64,000 nt of DNA from Isoetes taiwanensis (lineage: Eukaryota > Streptophyta > Lycopodiopsida > Isoetales > Isoetaceae): assembly GCA_021234155.1 (NCBI GenBank), contig JAJEKV010000003.1:22473569-22537568 (forward strand). The letters are read 5' to 3'. This document shows, in pieces, positions 25,090-37,164 of this stretch; the stretch's first letter is position 1; each line of letters begins with the position of its first letter. Both the position numbers and the translations under genes were made by a program. The notes beneath the pieces were generated by a model, which worked only from the letters and a program-made list of their open reading frames with translations, was not told the DNA's origin and did not search any database.

Positions 25090-26280
25090 AATTACCAAGA
25101 GAAACGACTTCAATAACTGCATGCTAAGAAGATATGGCTGGAGCAGTCATACGTCAATACCTTGTCTGGGCAGGCTGTCTCTGCATTCTTACAGTATATT
25201 ATTATAGAAGATGTAAATTATGGCACAAACAAACATTGTTCCTGCCATTCAATTTGTGCTTTTGCACACTGTTACTTGTCTCTTAGAATAAACACCTACC
25301 AGAACAACTTAAGTCCCACCAAACAGCAAAAATGGTGTATTGCAAAATAGTATATTACAACAAGTTGTAGTCCTACTTAGGCATTGAGGCATTGAGTATA
25401 CTTTGTGTCACGCACATCAAAAGTCGTTACCACAAAAAGAGTACTTGTATTACAGCTCATGGAAAAGGATCTGATAAAAAAAAAATTGAGACAACAGCTT
25501 CGCCACTGATACCAGCACTTGATGCTATGCTATAAATTCCCAAACCAATGAGGCACTTGCACTCTTTGAACCTGATATACTGGGACTTCAAGCCTCAAAC
25601 TTAAGACTATTGAAAATTCTAAATTTAATTGAAACTGTGACAAACAAGTGATTTTGTCCTCTCAAAGAATTTGTGATTACAATTTTGAGGAGCCTGGTTA
25701 CTGCTATTTTCTATTTTCTCCATTTCCAAAAAACTGAACAAGCTATCAGATAAACCACATTTTCTATCATATGCAAAGATATGAATCCTGATTACTCAAG
25801 TAGTGCATATATGGTGGGGGGTTTAAAGTAGAAATTTTCATTCCACATGGTTTGATTTAAGCCACTTTATCCTCAGGAAACTGGAGGGCAACCCTCTGTG
25901 CGTAAGCACCTTGTTTATATAGGGGCCCTGACCGTATGCAAATTTTGTAAATGTTGGCGTCGACCCATTTTCAAGCTGGTCGATTGACCATATCAAATTT
26001 TAGTAAAGACATTACGGTATAATAGATCTAAAAAGTTATAGTTACACCCCCCTTGTCTGTGTACTACCTATATTTGCTGCCTTCTACAAATGAGGAACAA
26101 GAAATACCTTCATGGTTAAAGATAACACAGATAATAAGGCTATTTGTATTGAATTGAATCTGCAACATTGGGTGAAGGCGGCAGGAGTGCTTTCCAATTT
26201 AGGGGAGTTGGATGGTTTGTGCTCCCTATATACCTTGGGTAGAACAAAGATGATTCACTTGAGGGGGGTGGTATACCTTC
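25090..26280. other. No gene recognised
   Basis: No repeats or coding motifs of note; AT-rich with short open frames only. Confidence 0.45.
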
Positions 26281-26282
26281 GA

Positions 26283-26545
26283 AAGGGGCTACTTGAAATG
26301 TGGCCCGGCCAAAAGCTGTAGAGAAAATATGATAAGAATGATAGTGTATCATCATCACACAACCACGACAGTGTATGAAATGGTCCCTCAACTATGGCAA
26401 GCTGGAATGCGATATGTTGGGGCCATTCCAAGGACTAAGCCAAACTCTAAAAGTGGAACTTTTGGGCTTCTAGCAGGAATAATGCTAAGGTCAATGGTTA
26501 AAACATATGGGCATTATGGAAAGGTTTGGATTCATAAAAATGGAA
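26283..26545. repeat. Dispersed repeat, copy 1 (second copy at 39450-39715)
   Basis: About 260 bp matches 39450-39715 in the same orientation at high identity. Both contain ATGATAAGAATGATAGTGTA and GGGCTTCTNGCAGGAATAAT. Flanks differ on both sides. It may be part of a non-LTR retrotransposon body, since a LINE scrap follows at 26630-26720. Confidence 0.8.
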
Positions 26546-26629
26546 CCACGTGTTGATGCGCGGAAGGGTCCTGGAAGCCAACAGATCAATGAAGGCATAT
26601 ATTATGCTTTGACAGGAGCACTGACTTCC

Positions 26630-26720
26630 AGATTTTGCGGCAAGATGTATTGGCAATTGGGTAGATAACGACTACTCCTCATTTACCTGTGCGGCCAGGG
26701 GTACCAAAGGAGGTACCTAC
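26630..26720 (+). pseudogene. LINE endonuclease-region scrap
   Basis: This block matches 60063-60145 in nucleotides, including GGCCAGGGGTACCAAAGGAG-like sequence; there it encodes FEARSISNWVGNN next to an endonuclease-like QEPR. Here the frame is broken by stops. It is a remnant of the same retrotransposon family. Confidence 0.55.
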
Positions 26721-26759
26721 CATGAGTAACCTACTAAGAAATAATATTTTAAGGATTTT

Positions 26760-28100
26760 CTATTTAACAAAAATACATTGGTATATCCCTTTTAATTAAA
26801 AGATCTTGGAGTGGGGTTCTCAAAATTACAATAATGATTTTTTCCACTATGTTGCTTCTTGGATTTTGCAAGTGCATTAACCACCTACAATCTATTAAAG
26901 AAATTCAACAATTAATGGCAGAAGTATGTTTTAGATGCAATGTTGAATATAAATGCACTATTGTATAGTCCTTCTCCATATAAAGTGGCATCGATCATGG
27001 CAACCTCATTGCCATTCCAGGGCTGTGAGAGCATGGTAGATGCATGCATTGCATGCAGTTTTGTAGTCGATAGATCTTCTAGCAGATCTGCTTACCTTAA
27101 GGTTTCTATACTAGAATCTATTGGTAGTTTCTCTTCCCTCAGCAATTCCTCTACTCTTATTTCCTTGATCTTATGGAAGGGAGAGGCTTCTTCTTGCATG
27201 CTTACCATTGTTGGCACATGTTTTTTCATTTATTTGGCCTCTTCTAGCATGGCCTTATTTGTCATGATTCAGACAATTCCTCTAGCATTTTCTTTGGACC
27301 TAGCTTGTGGATAAAACTAAAAGTTCTCTTCCTATCAAGAGTTTTTAGTTCTATTCATGAGAGCTTGTACTTCCTATCGAGAGTTTTTAATTCTATTCAT
27401 GAGAGCTTGTACTATAATGGCAACAATTCAGCTAATTGAATTGCCATTTTAGACTATTTATTGAACACAAAGTAGCGTTTAAAAGTATGTAATGCAAGTC
27501 TCACCTCATTGAGTGGATTGAGAAACATATAAAGCCAAGCATTTATGATAATGTCATGCATCTCCAATGCCAAACAATGGAAATGAAACTTGCATTCCAA
27601 AAACTCTAGTATAAAGAACTAGCTATTAATTTGAGAATATGGTTATCATGCAAGCAATTCAAGCATCTATTAGGTATATTTAATTTTGTGGCTAGAACTT
27701 ATACAGTTATAATTACCAAAAATGAAGTGTATGACATATGTATGAAGTAACAGACATGTCAATAACAGTCAACACCAAATTAGCTTGTCGTCACATCATA
27801 TGTCTTACTAGGCGAGGTAAACAAACAACAAGAATAGCAATAATTTCAAGCATCTTTTGTGGCATAAGAATATATGTCAAGGATCTTTTCTTAGGGGATA
27901 GGATAATCTCTTGGACTAAGTTGAAAAAAAAAAAAAAAGAATGATTTTTTATCGTCCATTGAGACCAATTGGCCTATGGGACCCAGAAGGAGCGCAGCAA
28001 ACGTATTACTGTCCGGGTTAAAAAAACCCCGTCCCGAAGGGTTTTCGAGGGAAAAACCATGGCAGTACATTATCATGAAATAAATATCAATGATATATTT
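26760..28100. other. No gene recognised
   Basis: A 46-bp unit containing GAGTTTTTAGTTCTATTCATG is doubled at about 27335-27420. A 15-base A-run starts near 27924. The 124-codon frame at 26940-27314 has no motif I recognise. Confidence 0.4.
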
Positions 28101-28107
28101 ATAGGTA

Positions 28108-28155
28108 CAAGAAATTTATCGCGGCGGCCAAGGCCACCGCGAACATTTCTTTTGT
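28108..28155. repeat. GC-rich imperfect palindrome, copy 1
   Basis: An inverted repeat built from AGAAATTTATCGCGGCGGCC, a central AA, and GGCCACCGCGAACATTTCT can fold into a roughly 20-bp stem with a 2-base loop. Its reverse complement occurs at 35461-35505. The surroundings are AT-rich, so the GC core stands out. Confidence 0.8.
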
Positions 28156-28677
28156 TCCAACCCTGCGAAATTGGATTTACCATAAGTTTCAGACCTTATT
28201 TAGTAATAGATTTGTGACAGTTCAAAATGTGCAAAACAAAAGGCATTCTTGGTAACATTGATTTGAATTGGTAATTTCTATTTGGTTAACATGTGGATTG
28301 CATATCTTTTAGCTTCTTTTCTTGAGTGTCCACATGGATACCTCCTATTATTATTGAAGAGCTTGGCATGTAAACACTTCATATTTATAATGTCGTTCTT
28401 AATTGTTGTATTACCTCTGAAACGAGGTTAAGATACTGTAAGCTATCTGCATGCTACTACTTTAAAATGAAGGTTGCCATTGTGTATTAGACTTCTCAAA
28501 GATGCTCCATCGAGAGATGGGAAATGTCACCATTATATAGCTCAAGTCGTTCTGATAATAAAAGATACAATTGCAACATTTCTCTTTACCAAAATCTTGG
28601 AGTAAAGAATTTCTCATATTCACCTCACACGATTTTGGAGAAGAGCAATTCCAATCACTACATCATACATATGTGTT

Positions 28678-28716
28678 AGAACATGCAGGATTTGAACCTG
28701 CGTTCCTATGTTCTAG
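28678..28716 (-). repeat. tRNA-like minihelix (acceptor-type stem plus T-arm)
   Basis: Read on the minus strand: TAGAACAT, 6 bases, then GCAGGTTCAAATCCTGC (a perfect T-arm with TTCAAAT loop), then ATGTTCTA, which pairs fully with the first 8 bases. A D-arm and anticodon arm are missing. It may be a tRNA-derived SINE head or chance decay of a tRNA gene. Confidence 0.5.
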
Positions 28717-28719
28717 TGC

Positions 28720-28995
28720 CTGTACAATAGAAGGATGCTGATCATAGTGACTATATGATTCCCACTATGTAGTCCCATTTATTATTTTAACCATGTCACG
28801 CAATGATAACCAGTGGGTTTTGAACCTGGGCGGGGCACACCCGTATCCAATGGTCTAACCACTCGATTATGATCACCGTGAATAGAGATCATTCATGCCA
28901 TCCAATGATAGCCAGTGGGATTTGAGCTTGGGCGGGGCACACCCGTAACCAATAGCCTAACCACTAGACTACCAATGCGATAAGCTTTTCTTCCA
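28720..28995 (-). repeat. Dimer of tRNA-like units, copy 1
   Basis: Two related units, about 28804-28878 and 28906-28977 on the minus strand, each have a box A-like stretch (AGTGGTTAGACC; TCTAGTGGTTAGG), GGGTGTGCCCCGCCC and a box B-like stretch (GGTTCAAAACC; AGCTCAAATCC). The acceptor ends do not pair properly, so these are not functional tRNA genes. A tRNA-derived SINE or decayed tRNA cluster fits best. Confidence 0.6.
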
Positions 28996-29134
28996 AACTG
29001 CATGTAAGGGGAATCATATAGTAACCATATAGCATACCATCTATTGCACGGGCTTAGAGGATATGTACATATATATGTGCATATATTTGTTTGAATATCA
29101 AAGATAACGTACTTCAGTGAACTTTATAGTGCAT

Positions 29135-29405
29135 GTACAACAGAAAGATACTGATCATAGTGACTATATGATTCCCACTTTGTAGTCCCATTTATTTTTT
29201 TGACCATGTCACGTAATGATAACCAGTGGGGTTTGAACCTGGGCGGGGCACACCCGTATCCAATGGTCTAACCACTCGATTATGATCACCATGAACAGAG
29301 ATCATTCATGCCATCCAATGATAGTCAGTGGGATTTGAGCATGGGCGGGGCACACCCGTAACCAATAGCCTAACCACTAGACCATCACTGCGATAAGCTT
29401 TGCTT
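29135..29405 (-). repeat. Dimer of tRNA-like units, copy 2
   Basis: Direct repeat of 28720-28995, offset by about 417 bp, with the same two tRNA-like units (about 29217-29290 and 29318-29390). A further partial unit is visible near 29530-29575. The spacing suggests duplication of the whole dimer block. Confidence 0.65.
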
Positions 29406-29875
29406 CCAAATTGCACACGCTTAAAATGGAATAAGCCCAATGCATAAATCATGGAGAAGATTAAGACTGCAAAACAACAATTGAATTTCAAATGTTTGTA
29501 ATACCTTCATTAGTAAAGTCATCACGCAATGATAATAAGTGGGTTTCGAACCTGGACAGGGGGCACCCGTATGGAAATAGTACATCAAACAAAAAAAAGA
29601 AAATGGCTTATGCACACAATTGTGTCAAAAGCAAAGATAACATACCTTATCAATATATAATCGTACTGGTGGCCACACGATATCCCCTAAAGATCTTATA
29701 ATTTATTGATGTTACTTAGTGAAGTTCTATGAATCAAAGACAATGCACCTTAGCGATAAACCACATGCTATCTACTGAGGACTATTCATTTCTTTCCACA
29801 AAGAAAGGATAATGTAGCTCGACAGTACTCCCACCTAAGAGTAGATATAACATACCTATATAACATACCTTAATG

Positions 29876-31271
29876 TTAAAGCAGTTCTTTGTAGACGAGG
29901 TTCACCGTGCTTCTCGTCGTATTCTCCGGTGAGAGGAGTATCAACACGTCTTGCCTGTTTCGTACACGAGTAAAGGCTGTATACAATTGACCATGCGCAA
30001 AAACATTCGTGCGAAGATCAATAACCACTCGATCGAGTGTTAAACCTTGGCAGCTATTAAATGTGGTCGAGTATGATAGACGGAGCGGTAGTTGTCGTCT
30101 ATGAATAGTCCATGGGCGATTTTCTGGTTGATAGAAGAAATCCGTCCTCGAAATTGGGTAAGTGTTCCCTTCTGGATCACCTAAGACTCTTACCATTACA
30201 AACTTCGTATGCATCGATTCAATTACAACTCTGGCATTCTTCACAAGGCCTTTCTCCATATCTAATCGTTTCATCACGTGGCATATTGCCCCCACTTTAA
30301 GCCTAAGTTCATGGTTAGGAATCCCAGAGTATGTGAAATTGTTTAGAAAATCCGAAGTTGCATATGGATGATCATGGATAAGTTCATCTCGCTCGGTGAT
30401 ATGGTCATGGCTATAGTAGGGCTTATCTTCACTAGGAACCCTGTTTAATATACGACCATTAAAATCATCGACATGCTTGTTGATCGGAGCAAGGGAAACT
30501 CGTTTGTCACATTCAGGTGGATTGCAAAGAATCTCTGGTGGATAAAGAAAGTTGACTGTATCTGCGATGTTAGTAGTTATGTTAAATAAATCCAACGACA
30601 CCGTGGTTTGTTCCCAATTCTCCCCAATGTTATCAACAAAATGCATGAGTTCCGAATCTCCTGCATTTCGTATCGGTTGATGGAGCCTCAACACGCGAAA
30701 AACTCTCCATAACGATGATGATTTTATAGATGCATTGAATGCTGCAATTCTCCCTCCTCCCTTCACAACAGGCGCAACTTGCCTAAAATCGCCAGCGGCT
30801 ATGAAATGTTTTCCACCAAAAGGAAGGTTGTTTCCACACAACCGTTGGAGGAGGTAATTCACGCTTTCTATAACAGCCTTGTTGGCCATTGGAAACTCAT
30901 CCCAAATAATGATCTTCGCTTCAATGATGAGCTGTGCTGCTCCTGAATCATGTTCTAACATTGAATGAAGTCCGGCGTTGTTTTCGACCACAGGGATTTG
31001 GAACAGGAAATGTGTTGTTCGCCCGCCTGCATATAAGCGGGCAGCTAGAGCTGTCGTGCCACATGGAAGGACTATACCTCTATTACTGCGTATGAGAAAA
31101 CATATACAGTTCAAGAGAAACGTTTTTCCTGTACCTGCTTTTCCATCTACGAAGATAGGTTCAGTGCTTTGGGAAGATTCTAACCATTGTTGTATAACGT
31201 TGTATAATTCTAAGTTCCAAAGTACATGTTTAATACCTACATGCGAAACCCAACTTGGGACTTTTTTTGAT
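29876..31271 (-). CDS. PIF1-family DNA helicase, Helitron type, truncated at N-terminus
   Basis: The open frame runs from 31271 (just after an in-frame stop) to 29876, about 464 codons; the first Met is at 31114, downstream of the ATP-binding motif, so the true start is missing or in another exon. Walker A GKAGTGKT lies at 31121-31144. Walker B follows as IIWDEFPM, then AAGDFRQVAPVVK, and the C-terminal helicase motifs FNSCQGLTLDRVV and HGQLYTAFTRVRNR. This is a near-complete superfamily 1B helicase core of the kind encoded by Helitrons, where it is fused to a Rep/HUH nuclease. No Rep domain is visible upstream. It lies 1.6 kb from the 32834-38695 Helitron but on the other strand and outside it, so it belongs to another copy or a domesticated gene. 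Confidence 0.8.
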
Positions 31272-32185
31272 GTTGACTTTTAGAGCAAAAAAGGTATGTA
31301 CAAGACTAATAGCAAGAGGCCACATTGATGAAAACAACTAGCATATTGAGACTAAGAAAAGTTACACATAAAAATAGTAATGCAGTCTATATGATTGCAA
31401 ATTGCAATGGAAAACAGTAAAATCTCTTAAGTTTAGCTTGAAGAGAGTTTTTTACATCTATATATGACACTAAATGGTCTAAGAGGAAGAATGACTTGTA
31501 TTGAGGAAGCTCTCCATTAAAGACGTGGATAAGTGTTTTGAGTTTCCTCTAAAGCCAAAGTCATGGACTTGCAAGCAGAAGTGAAGTTGGTCGATCCACC
31601 AATTGTTACTTCTCACTAATAATTTAGTAAAACCATTCAAGGCATCCCTCGTATTGCACATATCCACACATGCACACATCAATTCTTGTAATACATAAAC
31701 AATTTTGTCATTGAATTAATTAAGTCTTCTTCCCATAAACAAGACTGCATATTCAAATGATCAACTTATGTGAACACACTAACGTGTCTATTGTAATTAA
31801 GCATATCTCTATTTGCATTTTCTTCTCTGACTTTCAATTGAATACAACCCAAGTTGCTTACGTTTAAGCCCAAGCTATTTCTAAAGTACACAAGTTGTGA
31901 TGTTTCAAAGTGCAATAAAGCATAAGAACGAAGAACTTGAGAAAGTACCCAACATGTGATGCTTGCGATGTGCAAAATGCAAGCAAGCACTTTACAAAAT
32001 TGACTACATACTTATTATTGCATTTTGGGTGCATGTAATAATCTCGATATGAAAGCCCAGTACGAGAAACCCAAATCGAAAACCAATTTTTTGGGTTGCC
32101 CCTAGGGGGGCAAACCCTTGTTTATGTGGGTTTATGGCATATCCTAGGTATATGCTAGAATATACCTAGGATATGCTGATGACTG
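31272..32185. other. No gene recognised between helicase and next fragment
   Basis: No Rep/HUH nuclease motif (two His with a Tyr) could be found in frames upstream of the helicase. A palindrome containing CCTAGGTATA lies near 32140-32175 (ATATCCTAGGTATATGCTAG). Confidence 0.4.
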
Positions 32186-32833
32186 CTAAAAACCTACTAT
32201 TCGCTGTAAATGCTCGGTCACCTGCGTTCTGAATCCAGGATGCTCCAACCGAGTAACTGGCAGGTTCCCAAACTCCCGAGCAACGCTTGTTTGCAAATCG
32301 GAAGAATCTGTCACGCTATCGAAGCATGTGCTCCTTTTCTTTTCTGAACCTCGTGCAATGGGGACAAGTGATCCTGATAGCTTGATCTTAGAAATCACAA
32401 ACTTTATTCCTGACTTTGGAGCCATCTTCAAGTTTTTGTTATTAATACATGATAGCAAAGATAGGTTCAAAACTTTGATCACAGAGTCTCAGTATGAAAC
32501 GAAAAAATTAGAACCCCCGCTTACCTGGCTTCAAATCCATGTGTTTGTGGAATCACCAAAGTATTTCCTGCAAGGAAGGGCTGCTGAGGGCATCAATCTT
32601 CCCTAATGGAAATGCGTCAAGAACTCCTACAACGCTCTTCCTGTTTCTCGAAAGGCATAAAGAACTCCAAAAGCTTTCAATAAATTTTGAGCCCAGTACG
32701 TACCTTGCATAGCATCGAAAATTCATATCGGTTAGCAGTTCGAACAGTAGCAACCGGCAACCAGGTGGCTGACAGTTTACTGGAAACAACCAATTTGAAC
32801 CAGTTTTTGATATATTCTAATCATATTTCGACA
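32186..32833 (-). pseudogene. Gene fragment split by Helitron, copy 2 (downstream part)
   Basis: Homologue of 2697-3195. A block at 32786-32715 (minus) ends at GCAAG|GTACGTAC, a strong donor; its ATG is CTG here. The second block, ending at CCAG|GTAAGC (about 32525), has lost one base relative to copy 1, shifting KIDALQQLF out of frame. The third open block (32482-32186, 98 codons) includes MAPKSGIKFVISK and EFGNLPVTRLEHPGFRTQV. The protein is unknown to me. The Helitron at 32834 separates this fragment from its upstream sequence, which resumes at 38696. Confidence 0.6.
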
Positions 32834-35460
32834 TCTATCTATATATAGTAATAAAAGCAAAATGTAGTTTGTGCAGAGCATCTCGGCCGTCAATTTCTTT
32901 TCCCACAACTTTCATTTTGGACCGTCAGATCATGACTATTCTTATTGTTAATCTTGGCCGTTAATTTCGTTATCTCTAATATATAATTCTAATATGGAGG
33001 ATTAGGGGGCAGCTTGCATTTAGTTTGGTTAATATTTTTTCTATGTGAAGGAGTGTATACGTGTAAGCATCTAAATATTTGGGAAGAATGGAGGCCTTTC
33101 TAGAAGCTACTCTGGAACGTGCCCCGTTCGTCTCTAGAGTCATCGATTTTAGAGGTCTGGAATAATCTAGAGGGTTCGTCATGTTGGTATAAAAAGGAGC
33201 AAGCGCCAGTTGAGCGCATCGATTACTTTGGTTGACAGTTTATAAGGAGTTGAAAGTCGGAAGTCAGAAAGGATAAGTTTGATCTTTCGTAGTGCGGCGC
33301 CTGGATTCACGGCCAGATTTGGGAAGTCGGGATGTTTGGCGGCATTGGGAAGTCGCAAAGCAAAGTCCGGGTTTCAGTTTGGAGTAGCAGTATTTCTTTT
33401 TTGTGGGCGATTTGATGGAGCGTCTGTATTTTCCACTATAGGTTTTATTTTCTGCCAGAAAATCATTGGTACTCAATCTTTATTTGGTGTTTGTTTTGGT
33501 ATGCGCCTTTGGCGATTCTATTTGTTGCCAGAAGGTCTTAAAAGCTTTCTTGAATCAGGCTAAAACGACGAAGATTGTTAATAGCCTGGGAGGATTAAAT
33601 GCGCTAAGACAGGAGCAAGCCATTCATTCTCACACATATTGCAGGTTCTGAAGATTTTGGCACTTGAGGAAAAGGTTTGTGAGATAGAATAGAAGGAGCC
33701 GAAAGGCGCAGAAGAACAGCTAGCAGGTTTCCTGGCGTGTTGTTCTATGGCAACTGCGAGTTGGTTTACTTAGTGGAAGCTGCTGCAGAAGGTTTTGGAG
33801 GGTGCAAGTTTTCTTAGTTTTGCCGTCTCAGGTCTAGAAGGCCTTTGGACACATTTTCAGCATAATTTTTCTGGTGAATTTTTTTCTCTTCATTCTATAT
33901 AATTCATTCTATATAAGAAGGAAAATGCAGATCTCTCGACCATGGCATATGAGGTCACTGTCTGTTCCTGAGCACGATATGCTGAAGTACCTAGGTACTT
34001 TTTCCATTCTATACTGCAAATGCATCTGCAACAGGAGCTTGTGATGGGCCACCAAGATAACAATGTCAGATTGTTTGCCCTTTTGTAGGATTCGGTCCGT
34101 CTAGATACTTCACATCCTTCAAAAGTAGGAAAAAGGGTATTCCTCCCTGCCGGGATCATGTTTTACTAGGCTTAATTTTGCTCGTTTTTAAGCGCAGGCG
34201 GCCAGAGTTGGTTATATGTGGATTTTTTACTTGATCTTTTCTTTTGTTACTGATGTTCCATAACAAGAGGATATAAGATTCTATTGTTACTGATGTTCCA
34301 TAACAAGAGGATATGAGATATGAGATTCTTTGTTGAAACTGAACCAAAGGCCTCAAGATCGTCTATGCAGGTAGTTAGTTTTACCTCTCTTTCTTTCTTT
34401 ATGCTGTTGTATTTTCTTTCCGGGTGGCCAATTTTAGTTGTTGTTAATTAGTAGAACATTCGTTGTGAATGAGTCTACCAAGCGACTTCCAGCTTCTCTG
34501 CATTTTATTTTATTCAAATGTTTTACTGTATTGTTTATGGGTTGTTATCTTCTGCTTATGGGTTATCTTCCGCTGAAGTATAGATGTGCCACGTTAAAAT
34601 GTTGTAGTGCATTTTTACCTTAGAAAACTTTAGAGGTATAACAATGCAAAATTCAATGCAAAATGAAAGGCTAAAGGAAAAATGTTGTACCAATATCTCT
34701 TTCTTTGTTGAAACAACGAAAAATGAGTAATTAAATGCATATCATCGTGTCAAATCCTGGCACTACATGCAACAAGAAGCCATAGCTGGTTATAAATTGC
34801 TCATATGAAGATCATATAACTCAAAATGTTTTATAAGCATATAATGTCACATCCAAATAGGAATAAGATATAGATGAAGCAATATTGCTCAAACTCTTCA
34901 TTTGTGCATCACTCAAGGCTGCTAATGCCAAATAAGTATTGCTTTTCAAAGACTTTAAAAGAATTTTAAACTAGCAATGTGGCATAATGTTTATGAGATT
35001 TTTAAGCTAAGGATGGCGCATTGCACGAAGTCTTAAATCAAATGATTACTTACCCCTTTGTTTATGTGATGCACATATTGCACAAAAAATGGGACCTTGC
35101 CATTTCTCGTGCTTATGTCATTCAGTCACAAACATGCATATCAATATCCTCTATATATGCAATTTAGAACATGACATAAATTAAATATGGCATCTTGGCC
35201 CTATTATAAACCCCTTCAAGTGTGCGCTGAATGTGTAACTTCTTTAATGCGAAAGGATTATGTTGCCCCTTATTTTCTCACATTTGACATTTGTAAGAGA
35301 ATCTTGAAAGATTTTGGAAATATTAGGAATATTGTTTAAGATAATAGGAGAATCCTAAACCTAAGCAAGTCTAGAAGGGATGTTCATGGTGGAGGGTCTT
35401 AAATTAAATGCAATATTAAATGTTAGATAGTAGTGAGTTCAATCCAATGAATCACTAGAG

Positions 35461-35505
35461 AGAAATGTTTGCGGCGGCCTTGGCCGCCGCGATAAATTTC
35501 TTGTA
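35461..35505. repeat. GC-rich imperfect palindrome, copy 2
   Basis: Reverse-complement copy of 28108-28155, here with perfect 9-bp core arms GCGGCGGCC/GGCCGCCGC around TT and outer pairing AGAAAT/ATTTCT. It lies inside the Helitron. Confidence 0.8.
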
Positions 35506-36266
35506 TTCTATAATTTTTATTATAATCCATTAGATTAAAAGCGGTTGGAAAAGTTGCGCCTTCCTTTTTGGCCATAGCCTCCCCTAATTTCATTTCTTCT
35601 CTGATATTGATGTGCATGTGCGTTCTGTTGATCGCATTCGATATCTTCTTCCGCCATGGTTTGCCTCGGCCCCTCTTGTAAATCCAAACGCATTCCGACG
35701 AATTTCTTTTGACGATTGCCTGCTTAACAACGGCAGACCTCTCAAGCACAACGAGATTATTCGTTTCCAGTATGCTAACTCCTTCGTATACCCTCTAAGA
35801 TTTAAATCGGCACAGTTTTGCTAGATCTGCGAAGGTCCTGATACTAAATTTTGATCTTTTACCATGTTTCGGTTTAAAAGATATTGGCATTTCGCAGAGG
35901 CAGGGCAATTCCTGAATACCATCATTTGCAAGGATTGATAAACATTTGAAGACATAATCTGGCTTCTGGATAACAGGGTAAGTCCTAAATGCTGAATATT
36001 ATCTCTGATGTAGACAAGTTGGAGAACAGATAAGTTTTCATATTGATGTGGCCTTGCAACTATGAGAGTGCAACTATGAGAGAGCCCTAGGTTTCATTAG
36101 GCATGAGTTTAACTTCTGTATATTTGCTCAGGTTTTTCTTCTCTGTTCAATTCTATTCAATCGCATAAATGTTCTTTAAGGCATCTGGAATTTTTCTTGT
36201 GGATTATCTTCATGAAAAGTGATTACATCTGCTGATAGCATCAACTTCTGCATTGTGTTTATGCAG

Positions 36267-36353
36267 GCGGTCAAGGCAATGCAAAACTTTGGAAAAAGAA
36301 CCCACAGAGATGAGTTTGTGTCTGATGAAACTTATATGTGTGAATCTACTTAA
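36267..36353 (+). pseudogene. Possible captured terminal exon inside Helitron
   Basis: An acceptor (TGTTTATGCAG) is followed by 28 codons, AVKAMQNFGKRTHRDEFVSD and so on, then TAA. It looks like a last exon but the gene is not recognised. Helitrons are known to capture gene pieces, which is the main reason to list it. Confidence 0.28.
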
Positions 36354-36927
36354 AATTGATTGTTTTAGCAGTTGTTCACTTAAGTAAGGCTATTGACAGA
36401 TGCTGCCTTACGAGGAAGGATGTCATAAATACTGACTGCAGACTGCAGTAGAAGCTATTTTAGCAAACAAGTTTATCTTGCTGAGCCTTGGCTGTGTGCC
36501 TTTGTGGCCTTTATATGCTAATTGACATATCTGGGTATGTATTATATGTTTCGAAGAAGCGGAGAGTAGATTTGATTACTTCACAGCTAAGAATATTGGA
36601 TTATGGAGTGCAACGATTGCAGCACATATGTAGGATTTTGAAGATTGCCTTGCACGAATAGCCATGGAAGAATGTTCACATTGCAGTATATGTACTGGCA
36701 GGAAAGTGAACTTGTCATGTCAGATAGATAGACATGTGGTTGTAGAGGAGTCGCATCCTTATATCTTCTGCTTCATTTAAATGCCTGTATGGCGAAGAGC
36801 TACTCTGGCAGTAACATGATTGATACCCAACGTATGCCATTATCTTAGAGTTTCAAACAAAAGTGCTCTCATCTGCAATAGATAAATACTGTAGGGATCG
36901 ACCTATATGTTATGTCATCCACCACAA

Positions 36928-37164
36928 TTACAAAATTTTGCATGTTTCTAAATCATTGCACATCCTTACATCACCAGGTTGAGCATATCCTGGAACCATT
37001 GCCCCTTTTTTTGTGGATGCTTTGCTTTCTGCTATATCTCCCAGTAGTGCTACAGACCTTTTGACTTTTTCAAGCTTTATCTGATTAATTACACCTTGCA
37101 AAATATTGTCCTTATCTTGAATATTTATGCTGATGCACAATTGGAAGGGCATTGTATAAAGCAT
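36928..37164 (-). pseudogene. Coding-like frame of unknown origin inside Helitron
   Basis: A 78-codon minus-strand frame includes INQIKLEKVKRSVALLGDI and KKGAMVPGYAQPGDV. The composition (charged, then Gly/Pro-rich) looks more coding than its neighbours. No family recognised; it could be a captured exon or chance. Confidence 0.25.

Noticed and set aside
28800-29400. Functional tRNA genes
   Set aside because: Acceptor stems do not pair, the units are repeated dimers, and anticodon stems are not convincing.
28108-35505. The inverted GC hairpins as terminal repeats of a single 7.4-kb transposon
   Set aside because: The right copy is inside the Helitron and no target duplication flanks the pair.
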